Shown piece by piece: positions 8,668 to 18,061 of a DNA stretch of 64,000 nt; position 1 is the stretch's first letter; each line of letters opens with the position of its first letter. A program made the translations under genes and the position numbers. Location of the stretch: the NCBI RefSeq assembly GCF_042676085.1, contig NZ_JBHTKH010000002.1:124001-188000 (forward strand), in the 5' to 3' direction. This DNA comes from Terrabacter terrigena. Its GTDB lineage: Bacteria > Actinomycetota > Actinomycetes > Actinomycetales > Dermatophilaceae. The notes beneath the pieces are model-generated. The model did no database searches, was not told where the DNA came from, and saw only the letters and a program-made list of their open reading frames with translations.

Positions 8668-9282
8668 TCAGGCCTTCCCGGTGAGGACGTCGTCGACCAG
8701 ACCCAGCAGGGTCGTCGTCGAGACGGGCCCGGAGACCCGGGCGGCGATGCGGCCCTCGCCGTCGAGGACGAGGGTGGTCGGGGTCGCCGAGGCCTTGCCC
8801 TGGAGGGCGAGCAGCGGCACACCGCCGTCAAAGGCGAGCGAGGGGTAGGTGACCTTGTTGGCCGTCTGGAAGGCGAGTCCGGTCTCGGGGCTCTCGAGCT
8901 TGTCGAGACCGATGAACTCGACCTTCTTGCCCTTGGCCCGGACGGACTCCCACGCCTTCTGCAGGGCCGGGGTCTCCTCGATGCACGGCGGGCACCACGA
9001 GCCCCAGACGTTGACGACGAGCACCGTTCCGGCGCGGTCGGCGATGTCCCACGGCTTGCCCTCGAGAGTGGTGCCGCTGAGGCGCACCGGCTCGCCGCGG
9101 TCGGCGGCGGGCACCTGCTCGATAGAGCCGTCGCCCGCGACGTAGCCCTTGCGGTCACCCGAGCGGGCCTGGTCGGCGACCGAGTTCGGGTCGGACGAGC
9201 ACGCCGCGGCGAAGGTCGCGAGGCCCCCGGCCATGGCGACGGCGCCCCACCGCAGTGCGGTGCGTCGGTCGACGTGCTCCAT
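8668..9282 (-). CDS. resA: Thiol-disulfide oxidoreductase ResA/TlpA, Tat-type lipoprotein
   Basis: A 204-residue membrane-anchored thioredoxin-like protein. A twin-arginine segment, RRTALRWG, lies at residues 6-13, with lipobox FAAAC at Cys28. The thioredoxin active site WCPPC is at residues 96-100, within VVNVWGSWCPPCIEETPALQ. It would reduce apocytochrome c cysteines before heme attachment, using electrons from CcdA. I place the start at the ATG overlapping the stop of the upstream phosphatase by one base (TGATG) because it gives a complete export signal; the longer open frame has none. Confidence 0.9.
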   Translation of the reverse strand: MEHVDRRTALRWGAVAMAGGLATFAAACSSDPNSVADQARSGDRKGYVAGDGSIEQVPAADRGEPVRLSGTTLEGKPWDIADRAGTVLVVNVWGSWCPPCIEETPALQKAWESVRAKGKKVEFIGLDKLESPETGLAFQTANKVTYPSLAFDGGVPLLALQGKASATPTTLVLDGEGRIAARVSGPVSTTTLLGLVDDVLTGKA

Positions 9283-9950
9283 CAGGCGCCCACGCTTTTG
9301 CTGGCCCGCGCGAGCAGCGCTGCGGCCGGCTCGGAGTACGAGATCGAGGCGAGCTCGTCGCCCCGGTAGGTCAGTGACGTGAGCGAGGCCAGGGTGCACT
9401 CGCGCTTGCGAGGGTCGTGCCAGAGGCGTCGCCCCTCGAGCTTGTTGCGCACGGTCCAGACGGGCAGCTGGTGGCTCACCACGACGGCCTCGTGACCGCG
9501 TGCCGCGTCACGGGCGTCGGCGATGGCGGAGAGCATGCGGGTCGCGATGTCCTCGTAGGGCTCGCCCCACGAGGGCTTCGTGACGTCACGGAAGAGGTGC
9601 CAGTTGCGCGGGTGGAACAGCTCGCCGGCGCTCGTGCCGCGGCCTTCGAACCGGTTCTCGGACTCGATGACACGGGCGTCGGTGTGGACCTCGACGCCGT
9701 GACCGGCCGCGATCGGGGCTGCGGTCTCCTGCGCCCGCTCGAGCGGCGACGCGACGACGTAGGTGATGTCGTTGGTCTCGAGGTGGGCCGCGACGAGGCG
9801 GGCCATCTCGCTGCCGAGGCCGGAGAGGTGGAAGCCGTCCAGGCGCCCGTAGAGCACCCCGCTCGGGTTGTGGACCTCGCCATGTCGCATCAGGTGCACG
9901 ACCGTGAGGTCGTCGGCGCGCGCCGCCGCCCCGTCCGTGCTCTGACCCAT
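9282..9950 (-). CDS. Histidine phosphatase family protein (phosphoglycerate-mutase-like)
   Basis: A 222-residue cytoplasmic enzyme with the catalytic LMRHGEVHNP motif (about residues 20-29), a conserved SPLERAQETA and a late VVSHQLPVW motif containing the second catalytic His. It heads the resA-ccdA-resB-ccsB cluster, as does the equivalent Rv0525-type gene in mycobacteria. The substrate is not deducible. GAGACT lies 7 bases before the ATG, suggesting a leaderless transcript that starts the operon here. Confidence 0.85.
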   Translation of the reverse strand: MGQSTDGAAARADDLTVVHLMRHGEVHNPSGVLYGRLDGFHLSGLGSEMARLVAAHLETNDITYVVASPLERAQETAAPIAAGHGVEVHTDARVIESENRFEGRGTSAGELFHPRNWHLFRDVTKPSWGEPYEDIATRMLSAIADARDAARGHEAVVVSHQLPVWTVRNKLEGRRLWHDPRKRECTLASLTSLTYRGDELASISYSEPAAALLARASKSVGA

Positions 9951-10163
9951 GGGCGACAGTCTCTCAAACCTCCTGCTCAGGACCGAATCCGCACCCGCTC
10001 CTGTGCACCCCCTGTGACCCGTTCCACGAAGCGAGCTGCGGCGCGCTCTACTGGCGCGTCAGCGACGCGGCGGGAGGCGGAGGCCCGTGGGCGGGCGTCG
10101 ACAGCTACCGAGACCCGGACATTCCGCTGGCCCCGCCCGGCTCGGGCGGGGTGTGGGGCGGGG

Positions 10164-11810
10164 TCATCTGGTGTGCCAGGTGACGCCGAATGCGGTGACG
10201 GTCGCGGTGAGGTCGTGCTGGTGGACGTGGGTGTGGTGCCGGGGGCACAGCAGTGCCGCGTTGGTGAGGTCGGTCCGGCCGCCGCGGTGCCACGGGATGA
10301 CGTGGTGGGCGTCGCACCAGGTCGGCGGCACGGTGCAGCCGTCGAAGCTGCACCCTCTGTCGCGGGCGATGAGGGCGAGGCGTTGGCTGGAGGTGAACAG
10401 CCGTTGGCTGCGGCCGACGTCGAGCGGGGCGCCGTCGCGGCCGAGGACCATCGGGATGATCTCGGCGTCGCACGCCATGCGGCGCACCACGCTCGGTGAG
10501 AGGACCTCACCGGTGAGTGTCGTTCCCGCGCCCTTCACGGCGGTGGAGTCGGTGAGGTCGTCGACGAGGGTGTCGTGGTCGATGAGGACGACGACCTTGG
10601 CCTTGTCGGTGACCGGGACACCGTGTGCGGCGGCGACGCCGCGCTGCACGATGGTCAGGAGGGCGTCCATCCGCCGGCGGGCCGGGGTGCGCTCGTCGGG
10701 GGCGATGGTGCGGCCCGCCTCGTCCTTGTCGGGTGTCGGGGCAGCCAGGGGGTCGATGGCGGCCTTGAGGACCGCGGCGCCTTCGGGGTCGAGCATCCCG
10801 CGCAGGCCGACCATGCCGGTCGCGGTCGGCGGGGTGAACCAGAGCCCGCGCGCCTGGCGGCGGCCGTGGTCGAGGCGGTCCTCGTCGCGGGGTGGGCGGA
10901 CCTGTTCGGTGTGGTGCCGCGCGAGCCGGGCCAGCTCCTCGGGCCGCAACTGCGCTGCTTGGTCGGTGAGGTCGGCGATGGCCGTGGTGAGGTCGTCGGG
11001 GTCGGCGACCGGGGCGACGCGGGTGTCGAAGTCGATGATCTGGGCGGCGTTGTCGACGGTGACCTGCTGGGTCGCCACGAGCATCCGCAGCCGCGCCCAA
11101 CGCGCCTGCGCGAGGGCCGTGCCGACGGTGACGAACGCCTTGGCCTGCGCGGCGGTCAGGCTCGGGTCATGGCAGCGGAGCCAGTCGATGCGGGAGAGAC
11201 CGTCGGGCGCCTCGACACCACGGGAGACGAGCTCGGACACGATCGTGACGAGGGTGACCTCCAGCGCGCGGCGTTCACGCGCGACCCGCTCGGCCGCCGC
11301 GACCAAAGCGTCCTCGGCGTGCGAGCCCAGACCGATCCCGAGGCTGGCCTCGAGCTCGATGGCCTGCCGGTTGTCATCTTTGTCATCGCACCCGTCGGGT
11401 CCGTCGAACGCGCTGTCACTCCCCCGTGGCGTAATGGCTCGGGCGGTCACGCGGCCTTCGATGCGAGCCTCGACCGACGCGATCCAGGCGGGGTCGTTGA
11501 CCATCCGCTCGTAGCCCGCAGCATCCAGCCAGCGGACGTCGAGCAGGTCGATCGACTCCAGCTCCTCCACCGGCACACCCGCCCACGGCCCCCGAGGACC
11601 GCCCGAAGGCCGCACCTCCGGCGCCAGCCGCCGCGCCCGGACCCCGCCACGAACCGACGACGCGAAGGGTTCGGACGACGCAGACGGCATACGCCCGGAG
11701 AACCGCAGCTGGAACCCGCGCTCGGACGCACCGCCCGTGGCGCGCTGTCGCGCCTCGAGGTCGGTGAGCCGGCTCCTCAGGAGCTCGAGCGTCGACGGTT
11801 CCGGGTCCAT
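10164..11810 (-). CDS. DUF222 / HNH endonuclease (13E12 repeat family)
   Basis: A 548-residue protein with a long DUF222 N-terminal domain and a C-terminal HNH nuclease module: CSFDGCTVPPTWCDAHHVIP then NAALLCPRHH. Paired Cys residues and the HH..H..H pattern indicate a zinc-bound beta-beta-alpha-metal fold. This family (REP13E12-like) is present in many copies in actinobacterial genomes and behaves as a mobile or selfish element; its true substrate is unknown. TATGTT lies 6 bases before the ATG. Gene and borders show no inverted repeats that I can see. Confidence 0.85.
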   Translation of the reverse strand: MDPEPSTLELLRSRLTDLEARQRATGGASERGFQLRFSGRMPSASSEPFASSVRGGVRARRLAPEVRPSGGPRGPWAGVPVEELESIDLLDVRWLDAAGYERMVNDPAWIASVEARIEGRVTARAITPRGSDSAFDGPDGCDDKDDNRQAIELEASLGIGLGSHAEDALVAAAERVARERRALEVTLVTIVSELVSRGVEAPDGLSRIDWLRCHDPSLTAAQAKAFVTVGTALAQARWARLRMLVATQQVTVDNAAQIIDFDTRVAPVADPDDLTTAIADLTDQAAQLRPEELARLARHHTEQVRPPRDEDRLDHGRRQARGLWFTPPTATGMVGLRGMLDPEGAAVLKAAIDPLAAPTPDKDEAGRTIAPDERTPARRRMDALLTIVQRGVAAAHGVPVTDKAKVVVLIDHDTLVDDLTDSTAVKGAGTTLTGEVLSPSVVRRMACDAEIIPMVLGRDGAPLDVGRSQRLFTSSQRLALIARDRGCSFDGCTVPPTWCDAHHVIPWHRGGRTDLTNAALLCPRHHTHVHQHDLTATVTAFGVTWHTR

Positions 11811-11903
11811 GAGTCGAACATATCTTCGACCACCGACAGTGGCTGCCGACTCCCTCCCGGACGCCGCAGCGATCAACGGCGCGGCCGACCTACACTCCGG
11901 ACC

Positions 11904-12521
11904 GTGTCGTGGTCACTCTGGTTCACCCTCGTCGCCGCCGGTGCGCTGATCTCGTTCACGCCGGGCGCCGGCGCGATCAACACCATGGCCAACTCCCTCG
12001 GCTCGGGGTGGACCCGGTCGATCTGGGGCATCCTCGGGCAGCAGGTCGCCCTGCTGGCGCACATCGCCGTCGTGGCGGCCGGCGTCGGCGTGCTCGTAGC
12101 CGGGTCTCCCCTGCTCTTCAACGTCATCCGTTACGCCGGCGCCGCCTACCTCGTGTTCCTCGGCGTGCGGCAGTACCGCTCCAGGGCCGCTGCGGCACGG
12201 GTCGGGGAGCTGCGACGTGAGCCGGCCTGGTCGATGTTCCGCCGCGGGCTGCTCGTCAACCTCACCAACCCGAAGGCAGTCGTCTTCTTCCTCGCCTTCA
12301 CGCCGCAGTTCATCCGCCCCGAGCAGCCCCTGCTGACGCAGTACGCCGTGCTGGCCGCGACCGTCGTGGTGATCGACGTCGTCGTCATGTGGTTCTTCTT
12401 CGCAGCGGCGGCCCGCGGACTCGGTCGCCTGACGCAGCGCGAGTCGGGGCAGCGCACCCTCAACCGCGTCTTCGGCGGCCTCTTCGTCGGCGTCGGCGTC
12501 CTGCTCGCGGCCGTCCACTAG
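11904..12521 (+). CDS. LysE/RhtB-family amino-acid exporter
   Basis: A 205-residue membrane protein with about six helices. The family signature ISFTPGAGAINTMANSLGSGW is at the N-terminus, YAGAAYLVFLGVRQYRS follows, and LLVNLTNPKAVVFFLAFTPQFI is in the middle. It would export an amino acid or homoserine-lactone-like molecule; the substrate is unknown. GTG is taken as start because TACACT (a good -10) lies exactly 7 bases upstream, an excellent leaderless arrangement, and no Shine-Dalgarno is present. Confidence 0.88.
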   Translation: MSWSLWFTLVAAGALISFTPGAGAINTMANSLGSGWTRSIWGILGQQVALLAHIAVVAAGVGVLVAGSPLLFNVIRYAGAAYLVFLGVRQYRSRAAAARVGELRREPAWSMFRRGLLVNLTNPKAVVFFLAFTPQFIRPEQPLLTQYAVLAATVVVIDVVVMWFFFAAAARGLGRLTQRESGQRTLNRVFGGLFVGVGVLLAAVH

Positions 12522-12602
12522 GCGCACGCCCAACCCGTGGCACGGCGATGGCGCCACCCGTCGGGGTGACGCCATCTGGGTCACTTCTTGGGTCGGACGC
12601 GG

Positions 12603-13223
12603 TCAGACCATCTCGGGGACGTCGAGGTGCGCGATGGCGAGCGCGAACTCGCCGACCTCCATGATGCGCGTGCCCGTGTCGGCCGCGAGGTCGGCGCGCA
12701 GGCCCATGGCCGCGTTGCGGGTCGTCATCATCGCCTCGGTCGAGTCGTAGGTCACCGTGACGCAGGCTCGCCCCGAGGCGCGGTCGACGAACATGCTTGC
12801 GCTGCAGAAGCCCTCGAACTCCTCGACGTGGGGCATGATCCCCATCCGGAACGCGTCCATGACGCGGTCGATCGAGTCGGGGTCGGACTCCGTCCACGTG
12901 ATGCGGGCGCAGCACCCGTCGGCGGCTCGGTGGTCGCGGTGCAGGTAGGCGATCTCCCACTCGTCCACGGTCGCCTCGCCGCCCAGCAGCTCGGCGGCCT
13001 GGGTGCGCAGCGGCTCGACCAGGGAGGCCGTCGCGCGCATCGCCTCCTCGTCGCGCCACGCGGTCGTCACGATGCAGCGGCCGCTCGTGCGGTCGGCGAC
13101 CATGGACAGCCCGACGCACCCGTCCATCGCCCTGACCTTGGGCATCACCACGTCCTGGACGTGCGCGATTCCGGTCTCGATCATGCCGGGACGGCCCATG
13201 ACCGTCGTGGAACGTGCGTGCAC
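12603..13223 (-). CDS. Tandem ABM-like (dimeric alpha-beta barrel) protein of unknown function
   Basis: A 206-residue protein built from two halves of about 100 residues that resemble each other: GCVGLSMVADRTSGRCIVTTAWRDEEAM in the first and GFCSASMFVDRASGRACVTVTYDSTEAM in the second. This is the pattern of duplicated antibiotic-biosynthesis-monooxygenase-like ferredoxin folds. GTG is selected because GGGAGG precedes it with a suitable spacer. Catalytic function is unknown; such folds can be monooxygenases, stress sensors or simply binding proteins. Confidence 0.6.
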   Translation of the reverse strand: MHARSTTVMGRPGMIETGIAHVQDVVMPKVRAMDGCVGLSMVADRTSGRCIVTTAWRDEEAMRATASLVEPLRTQAAELLGGEATVDEWEIAYLHRDHRAADGCCARITWTESDPDSIDRVMDAFRMGIMPHVEEFEGFCSASMFVDRASGRACVTVTYDSTEAMMTTRNAAMGLRADLAADTGTRIMEVGEFALAIAHLDVPEMV

Positions 13224-13459
13224 GGCCCACCTCCCTCGCTCGAGGCGGCACCCGGACGGCGCCGCCGTCACCGTCCAGACTCCTCCCCCGGGCCCGCGCC
13301 GACAATGCCCCCGCGGGCGTATGCCGTGTGGCCGGGCCGCATGGGCAGGCCGCGCGGCCGGGCCCGTGTGGCCGCCGTGTGACCGTGCCCGTGCGGTCGG
13401 GCCCCTGGGCTGGGCTCCTGTCGCATCCACTGACCCGACGCTCCAACCGTCGAGGGCCA

Positions 13460-13505
13460 CAGCTGGCCCCCTCTTGACCATCGAGTGGCCACGAGTGGCC
13501 AGCTG
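13460..13505 (-). terminator. Hairpin after hemL
   Basis: CAGCTGGCC at 13460-13468 and GGCCAGCTG at 13497-13505 form a perfect 9-base-pair stem, 12 bases beyond the hemL stop. There is no U-tract, as is usual in high-GC actinobacteria. The rest of 13224-13459 is very G/C-rich sequence with no convincing gene and contains one GTATGCCG site at 13319. Confidence 0.45.
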
Positions 13506-13517
13506 ACGTCCGTCCGC

Positions 13518-14855
13518 TCAGTCGGGCGTCGCCGCGGCGCGGGCCGCGGTCGGCAGCGCCCCGATGACGTGCTCGACCGCCTCGTCGTCGTGCGACGCCG
13601 ACACGAACCATGCCTCGAACGCGCTCGGCGGCAGGTGGACGCCCTGGCCGAGCATCGAGTGGAAGAACCGGCGGAAGGCGGCGGTGTCCTGGTCCTTCGC
13701 CTCGTCGTAGCTCGTCACGGCGCCGTCGCGGAAGAAGACGGAGAACATCGAGCCGGCCCACTGGATGGTGTGCGGCACCGAGGCGGCCGTGAGCTCGTTC
13801 GCGACCGCGTCGGCGATGGCGTGCGCCACCGTGTCGAGCCGCTCGTAGACGGCCGGGGTGCAGCCCTGCAGGGTCGCGAGGCCGGCGGCGGACGCGACCG
13901 GGTTACCGGACAGCGTGCCGGCCTGGTAGACGGGCCCCTGAGGCGCGAGCAGCGCCATGACGTCGGCCCGGCCACCGAAGGCCGCGGTGGGGAACCCGCC
14001 ACCCATCACCTTGCCGAAGGTGAACAGGTCGGGCGCCCCTGCGGCATACGGCCCCTCGAGTCCGTAGAAGCCGGAGGCGCTGCAGCGGAAGCCGGTCATG
14101 ACCTCGTCGGAGACGAGCAGCGCGCCGTGCTGCTTCGTCAGGCGCAGCAGTCCCTCGGTGAAGCCGGGGTCGGGCGGCACGACGCCCATGTTGCCCGGGG
14201 CGGCCTCGGTGATGACGGCGGCGATCTCGTGGCCGCGCTCGGCGAACGCCGCCTCGACCGCGGAGAGGTCGTTGTAGGGCAGCACGATGGTCTCGCCGGC
14301 GCTGGAGCGCGGCACGCCCGCGGAGTCGGGCAGCGCGAACGTGGCTATGCCCGACCCCGCCGACGCGAGCAGGGCGTCGACGTGGCCGTGGTAGCAGCCC
14401 GCGAACTTCACGATCACGTCGCGTCCGGTGAAGCCACGCGCGAGGCGGATGGCCGACATGGTGGCCTCGGTGCCGGAGTTGACGAGGCGCACCTGCTCGA
14501 CCGGCTCGACCCTCGCGACGATCTCCTCGGCCAGGCGAACCTCGTTCTCAGAGGGCGTGCCGAACGAGAAGCCTTGCGCAGCAGCATGGTTCACGGCCGC
14601 GAGCACGTCGGGGTGCGCGTGCCCGAGGATCATGGGGCCCCACGAGCAGATGAGGTCGACGTAGCGCTTGCCGTCGGCGTCGGTGAGCCACGGGCCCGAT
14701 CCGCTCGCCATGAAGCGCGGCGTGCCGCCGACGGCGCGGAAGGCACGGACCGGCGAGTTGACGCCGCCCGGGATCACCTGGCTGGCGCGCGCGAGAAGGG
14801 CTGCCGACGCGGGTGCGTCCTCGGCGGTCTGGACGGGGAGGGGCTGCGAGCTCAT
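13518..14855 (-). CDS. hemL: Glutamate-1-semialdehyde 2,1-aminomutase (HemL)
   Basis: A 445-residue PLP-dependent class III aminotransferase-fold enzyme converting glutamate-1-semialdehyde to 5-aminolevulinate, the second step of the C5 heme pathway begun by HemA. The N-terminal IPGGVNSPVRAF motif is diagnostic. DEVMTGFR binds the cofactor and the PLP lysine lies in FTFGKVMGGGFP. It is the last gene of the tetrapyrrole cluster. CAGGAT sits 6 bases before the ATG, so besides read-through it may have its own leaderless transcript. Confidence 0.95.
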   Translation of the reverse strand: MSSQPLPVQTAEDAPASAALLARASQVIPGGVNSPVRAFRAVGGTPRFMASGSGPWLTDADGKRYVDLICSWGPMILGHAHPDVLAAVNHAAAQGFSFGTPSENEVRLAEEIVARVEPVEQVRLVNSGTEATMSAIRLARGFTGRDVIVKFAGCYHGHVDALLASAGSGIATFALPDSAGVPRSSAGETIVLPYNDLSAVEAAFAERGHEIAAVITEAAPGNMGVVPPDPGFTEGLLRLTKQHGALLVSDEVMTGFRCSASGFYGLEGPYAAGAPDLFTFGKVMGGGFPTAAFGGRADVMALLAPQGPVYQAGTLSGNPVASAAGLATLQGCTPAVYERLDTVAHAIADAVANELTAASVPHTIQWAGSMFSVFFRDGAVTSYDEAKDQDTAAFRRFFHSMLGQGVHLPPSAFEAWFVSASHDDEAVEHVIGALPTAARAAATPD

Positions 14856-14913
14856 GGCCCCATCCTGCCAACTCGGGCGTAGGCGTACGCCGTGGGCCCG
14901 TCGCACCACGAGG

Positions 14914-15399
14914 TCAAGAACCGCTGACGCCCTCGGGATCGAGGTGGTCGCGCACGATCGCCATGGCATCGCCGATGGCGGAGAACTGCGTCGGCGTCAT
15001 GATGTCGACGAGGTTGTCGCGCACGCTCTGCACGTGCACGCGGGCGATCTCGCCGACTGCGGTCAGGCCACCGGTCGTCAGCACGAGCTCGACGCCGCGC
15101 CTGTCGTCGGCGCACTGCTCGCGCGTGACCCAGCCGCGGTCCTCGAGGCGCTTCGCGGTGTGCGTGAGCCGGCTGCGGGACTGGACGACCATCGCCGCGA
15201 GCTCGGACATGCGGAGCCGGTGGTTCGGGCTCTCGGACAGCATCGAGATGATCTCGTACTCGCTCAGCTGCAGGCCGGCGTCACCGAGCGCGTCGTCGAG
15301 CGCGCGCTCGAGCAGACGGGTGCCCCGCAGGATGGCACGCCAGGACGCCTGCTCCGCGTCACTGAGCCACTGCACGCCGTCATCCCCTGTACCTGCCAT
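14914..15399 (-). CDS. MarR-family transcriptional regulator
   Basis: A 161-residue winged-helix regulator. QLSEYEIISMLSESPNHRLRMSELA forms the helix-turn-helix entry, with recognition segment VVQSRSRLTHTAKRLEDRGWV and wing DDRRGVELVLTTGG (about residues 45-110). GGAGG is 5 bases before the ATG. It is embedded between hemB and hemL on the same strand (35- and 58-base gaps), so it is presumably co-transcribed with heme genes. Its ligand is unknown; heme, porphyrin or a redox signal is a reasonable guess from position only. Confidence 0.85.
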   Translation of the reverse strand: MAGTGDDGVQWLSDAEQASWRAILRGTRLLERALDDALGDAGLQLSEYEIISMLSESPNHRLRMSELAAMVVQSRSRLTHTAKRLEDRGWVTREQCADDRRGVELVLTTGGLTAVGEIARVHVQSVRDNLVDIMTPTQFSAIGDAMAIVRDHLDPEGVSGS

Positions 15400-15434
15400 G
15401 TCAACCTCCTGCGACGTACCAGATGGTAGTGGTC

Positions 15435-16400
15435 TCAGGCGATCCAGTCCGGCACGTCAAGGGCGAAGTACGTGAGGATGACCTGCGCCCCCGCACGGCG
15501 GATCGAGGTCAGCGACTCGAGGGCGGCGGCGCGCAGGTCGATCCAGCCGTTCGCTGCCGCGGCCTGGATCATGGAGTACTCACCCGACACCTGGTAGGCG
15601 GCCACCGGCACGGACGAACGCTCGGCGGCGGCCGCGACGACGTCGAGGTAGGACATGGCCGGCTTGACCATCACCATGTCGGCGCCCTCGGCGATGTCGA
15701 GGTCGATCTCGCGCAGCGACTCGACGAGGTTGGCGGGATCCTGCTGGTAGGTGCGCCGGTCGCCCTGCAGGCTCGACTGCACGGCCTCGCGGAACGGCCC
15801 GAAGAACGCGGAGGCGTACTTCGCGGCATACGCGAGGACGACCGTGTCGGTCAGGCCCTCGGCGTCGAGCGCCTCGCGGATGACGGCGACCTGACCGTCC
15901 ATCATCCCGCTCGGTGCGACCACGTGCGCTCCGGCACGCGCCTGCGCGACGGCCATCTGGGCGTACAGCTCGTTGGTGGCGTCGTTGTCGACCCGGCCGT
16001 GCTCGTCGAGGACGCCGCAGTGCCCGTGGTCGGTGAACTCGTCGAGGCACGTGTCGGCCATGACGACGAGGTCGTCGCCGATGGCCTCACGCACCGCGCG
16101 CAGGGCGACGTTGAGGATGCCGTCGGGGTCGATCGCGCCCGAGCCGGTGGCGTCCTTCTCGAGCGGCACGCCGAAGAGCATGATGCCGCCCAGGCCCCGG
16201 GCCACGCACCGGCGCGCCACGTCGACGACGCCCTCGAGCGTGTGCTGCTCGACCCCGGGCATGCTCGTGATCGGCCGCGGCTCGGTCAGGCCCTCGCCCA
16301 CGAAGACCGGGAGCACGAGGTCGCGCGGGTGCAGCCGGGTCTCCGCGACGAGGGAACGCAGGACCGCGTTCTGCCGGAGCCGACGGGGACGCTCGATCAT
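15435..16400 (-). CDS. hemB: Delta-aminolevulinic acid dehydratase / porphobilinogen synthase (HemB)
   Basis: A 321-residue enzyme condensing two 5-aminolevulinate molecules to porphobilinogen. RPRRLRQNAVLRSLVAET at the N-terminus, LVLPVFVGEG, MADTCLDEFTDHGHCG (metal/active-site segment), one Schiff-base lysine in LAYAAKYASAFFGPFREA and another in DMVMVKPAMSYLD are all characteristic. The start is the ATG 12 bases after the hemD stop; a GTG immediately upstream is an alternative. Part of the rex-hemACDB-hemL operon. Confidence 0.95.
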   Translation of the reverse strand: MIERPRRLRQNAVLRSLVAETRLHPRDLVLPVFVGEGLTEPRPITSMPGVEQHTLEGVVDVARRCVARGLGGIMLFGVPLEKDATGSGAIDPDGILNVALRAVREAIGDDLVVMADTCLDEFTDHGHCGVLDEHGRVDNDATNELYAQMAVAQARAGAHVVAPSGMMDGQVAVIREALDAEGLTDTVVLAYAAKYASAFFGPFREAVQSSLQGDRRTYQQDPANLVESLREIDLDIAEGADMVMVKPAMSYLDVVAAAAERSSVPVAAYQVSGEYSMIQAAAANGWIDLRAAALESLTSIRRAGAQVILTYFALDVPDWIA

Positions 16401-16411
16401 CACGCAGCCCG

Positions 16412-18061
16412 TCAGCGGGCGCGGCGGCGGGAGGCCGGACGCTTGTCGCTGGGTCGCTGGACGGGCTGGCCCGCCTCCGCCGCGGCGACGGCGAGGCCGA
16501 CGCCGTGGCCGGCGAGGGCGTCGACGAGGCTGAGGGCAGAGGCCTCGGGTGCCAGCACGTCGACACGCAGGCCGTGCTCCTGCGCCGTCTTGGCCGTGGC
16601 CGGACCGATGCAGGCGACCACCGTTGCGGCGTGGGGCTTTCCGGCGATGCCGACGAGGTTGCGCACCGTCGAGCTCGACGTGAACAGCACGGCGTCGTAG
16701 TCGCCGCCCTTGATCGCGTCGCGGATCGAGGCGGCCGGCGGGGCGGCGCGCACGGTGCGGTAGGCGGTGACGTCGTCGACCTCCCAGCCCATCTCCCGCA
16801 GCCCGGCGACGAGCGTCTCGGTGGCGATGTCGGCGCGGGGCAGCAGGACGCGGTTGATCGGGTCGAGCACCTCGTCGAACTCGGGCCACACCTCGAGCAG
16901 GCCCGCGGCCGAGTGCTCGCCGGTGGGCACGAGATCGGGGTTGATGCCCCACTCGCGCAGCGCGTCGGCGGTGACGCCACCGACGGCGGCGACCTTGAGC
17001 CCGGCGAAGGCGCGGGCGTCGAGACCGAACTCCTCGAAGCGCTCACGCACGGCACGCACCGCGTTGACCGAGGTGAAGCCGATCCACTCGTAGCGGCCGG
17101 TGACGAGGCCCTTGACGGCCTTCTCCATCTGCTGGGGCGTGCGCGGCGGCTCGACCGAGATGGTCGGGACGACGTCGGCGGTGGCCCCGTAGGAGGCGAG
17201 ACGGTCGACCATCGGGCCCGCCTGGGCCTGGGTGCGCGGAACGAGCACCTTCCAGCCGAAGAGCGGCTTGTTCTCGAACCACGAGAACTCCTCGCGCAGC
17301 CCGACGTTCGGCGACACCACGGCGAGGGAGACCTCGAGGGGCTCCTTGCCTGCGAACACCGAGTCCACCGCGCCCAGGGTCGTCGCGACGGACGACTGGC
17401 GCACGGTGGTGCCGTTGGCCGAGAGGGCGACGAGGGACTCTGCGGGACGACCGGCGGCGAGCAGGGCGGCCAGCGCGGTCCGGACGCCGTCGGTGCCGCC
17501 GAGCAGGACGAGCGTGTCGCCGTCTGCGGTGTAGGCCGACCAGTCGACGCTCGAGCGGTCGACGCCGACGACGTGCACCGCACCGGTCGACTTCGAGGTC
17601 AGCGGGACACCGGCGTACGTGGGCCCGGCGGTCAGCGCGGACACACCCGGCACGACGTCGAAGGTGATGCCGGCCTTGCGGCAGGCGCGCACCTCCTCGA
17701 CGAGACCGTTGAACGTCGCGGGGTCACCGTCCATGAGGCGCACGACGAGACCGTTCGGGCCGACCGACTTCGCGGCCTTGACCACGAGCTTGGCACGCAC
17801 GGCATGGGTCAGCTCCTGGCCCTGCTCGCCGTGGCCGGCGTCGATGATCTCGACGTCGGGCCGGGCGTGCTCGAGCACGACGTCGTCGCGTGCGATCCGG
17901 TCGGTCACGACGACGTCGGCGGCGGCGAGCAGGTCGCGACCGCGGAGCGTCATCAGGCCGGGGTCACCGGGACCGGACCCGACGAAGGCGACACGAGCAG
18001 GAGTCGTCGCGTGGGTGGGAGTCGAGACCGTCTGCTCTGACGGCTGGCGGGAAGGAGTCAC
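16412..18061 (-). CDS. hemD: Fused uroporphyrinogen-III C-methyltransferase / uroporphyrinogen-III synthase (CobA-HemD)
   Basis: A 549-residue two-domain protein. The N-terminal SAM-dependent methyltransferase (about residues 22-260) starts with VAFVGSGPGDPGLMTLRGRDLL and contains VRLMDGDPATFNG and VVPGVSALTAGPTYAGVPLT. The C-terminal HemD domain starts near GWKVLVPRTQAQAG and includes FTSVNAV and FTSSSTV loops. It closes the tetrapyrrole ring and can divert product to precorrin-2/siroheme. The GTG start overlaps the hemC stop (GTGA). The fusion is normal for actinobacteria (Rv0511-like). Confidence 0.92.
   Translation of the reverse strand: MTPSRQPSEQTVSTPTHATTPARVAFVGSGPGDPGLMTLRGRDLLAAADVVVTDRIARDDVVLEHARPDVEIIDAGHGEQGQELTHAVRAKLVVKAAKSVGPNGLVVRLMDGDPATFNGLVEEVRACRKAGITFDVVPGVSALTAGPTYAGVPLTSKSTGAVHVVGVDRSSVDWSAYTADGDTLVLLGGTDGVRTALAALLAAGRPAESLVALSANGTTVRQSSVATTLGAVDSVFAGKEPLEVSLAVVSPNVGLREEFSWFENKPLFGWKVLVPRTQAQAGPMVDRLASYGATADVVPTISVEPPRTPQQMEKAVKGLVTGRYEWIGFTSVNAVRAVRERFEEFGLDARAFAGLKVAAVGGVTADALREWGINPDLVPTGEHSAAGLLEVWPEFDEVLDPINRVLLPRADIATETLVAGLREMGWEVDDVTAYRTVRAAPPAASIRDAIKGGDYDAVLFTSSSTVRNLVGIAGKPHAATVVACIGPATAKTAQEHGLRVDVLAPEASALSLVDALAGHGVGLAVAAAEAGQPVQRPSDKRPASRRRAR

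Noticed and set aside
10164..11810. The DUF222-HNH gene as an intact insertion sequence
   Set aside because: No terminal inverted repeats, target duplication or transposase motif could be seen; it is better described as a repetitive-family endonuclease gene.
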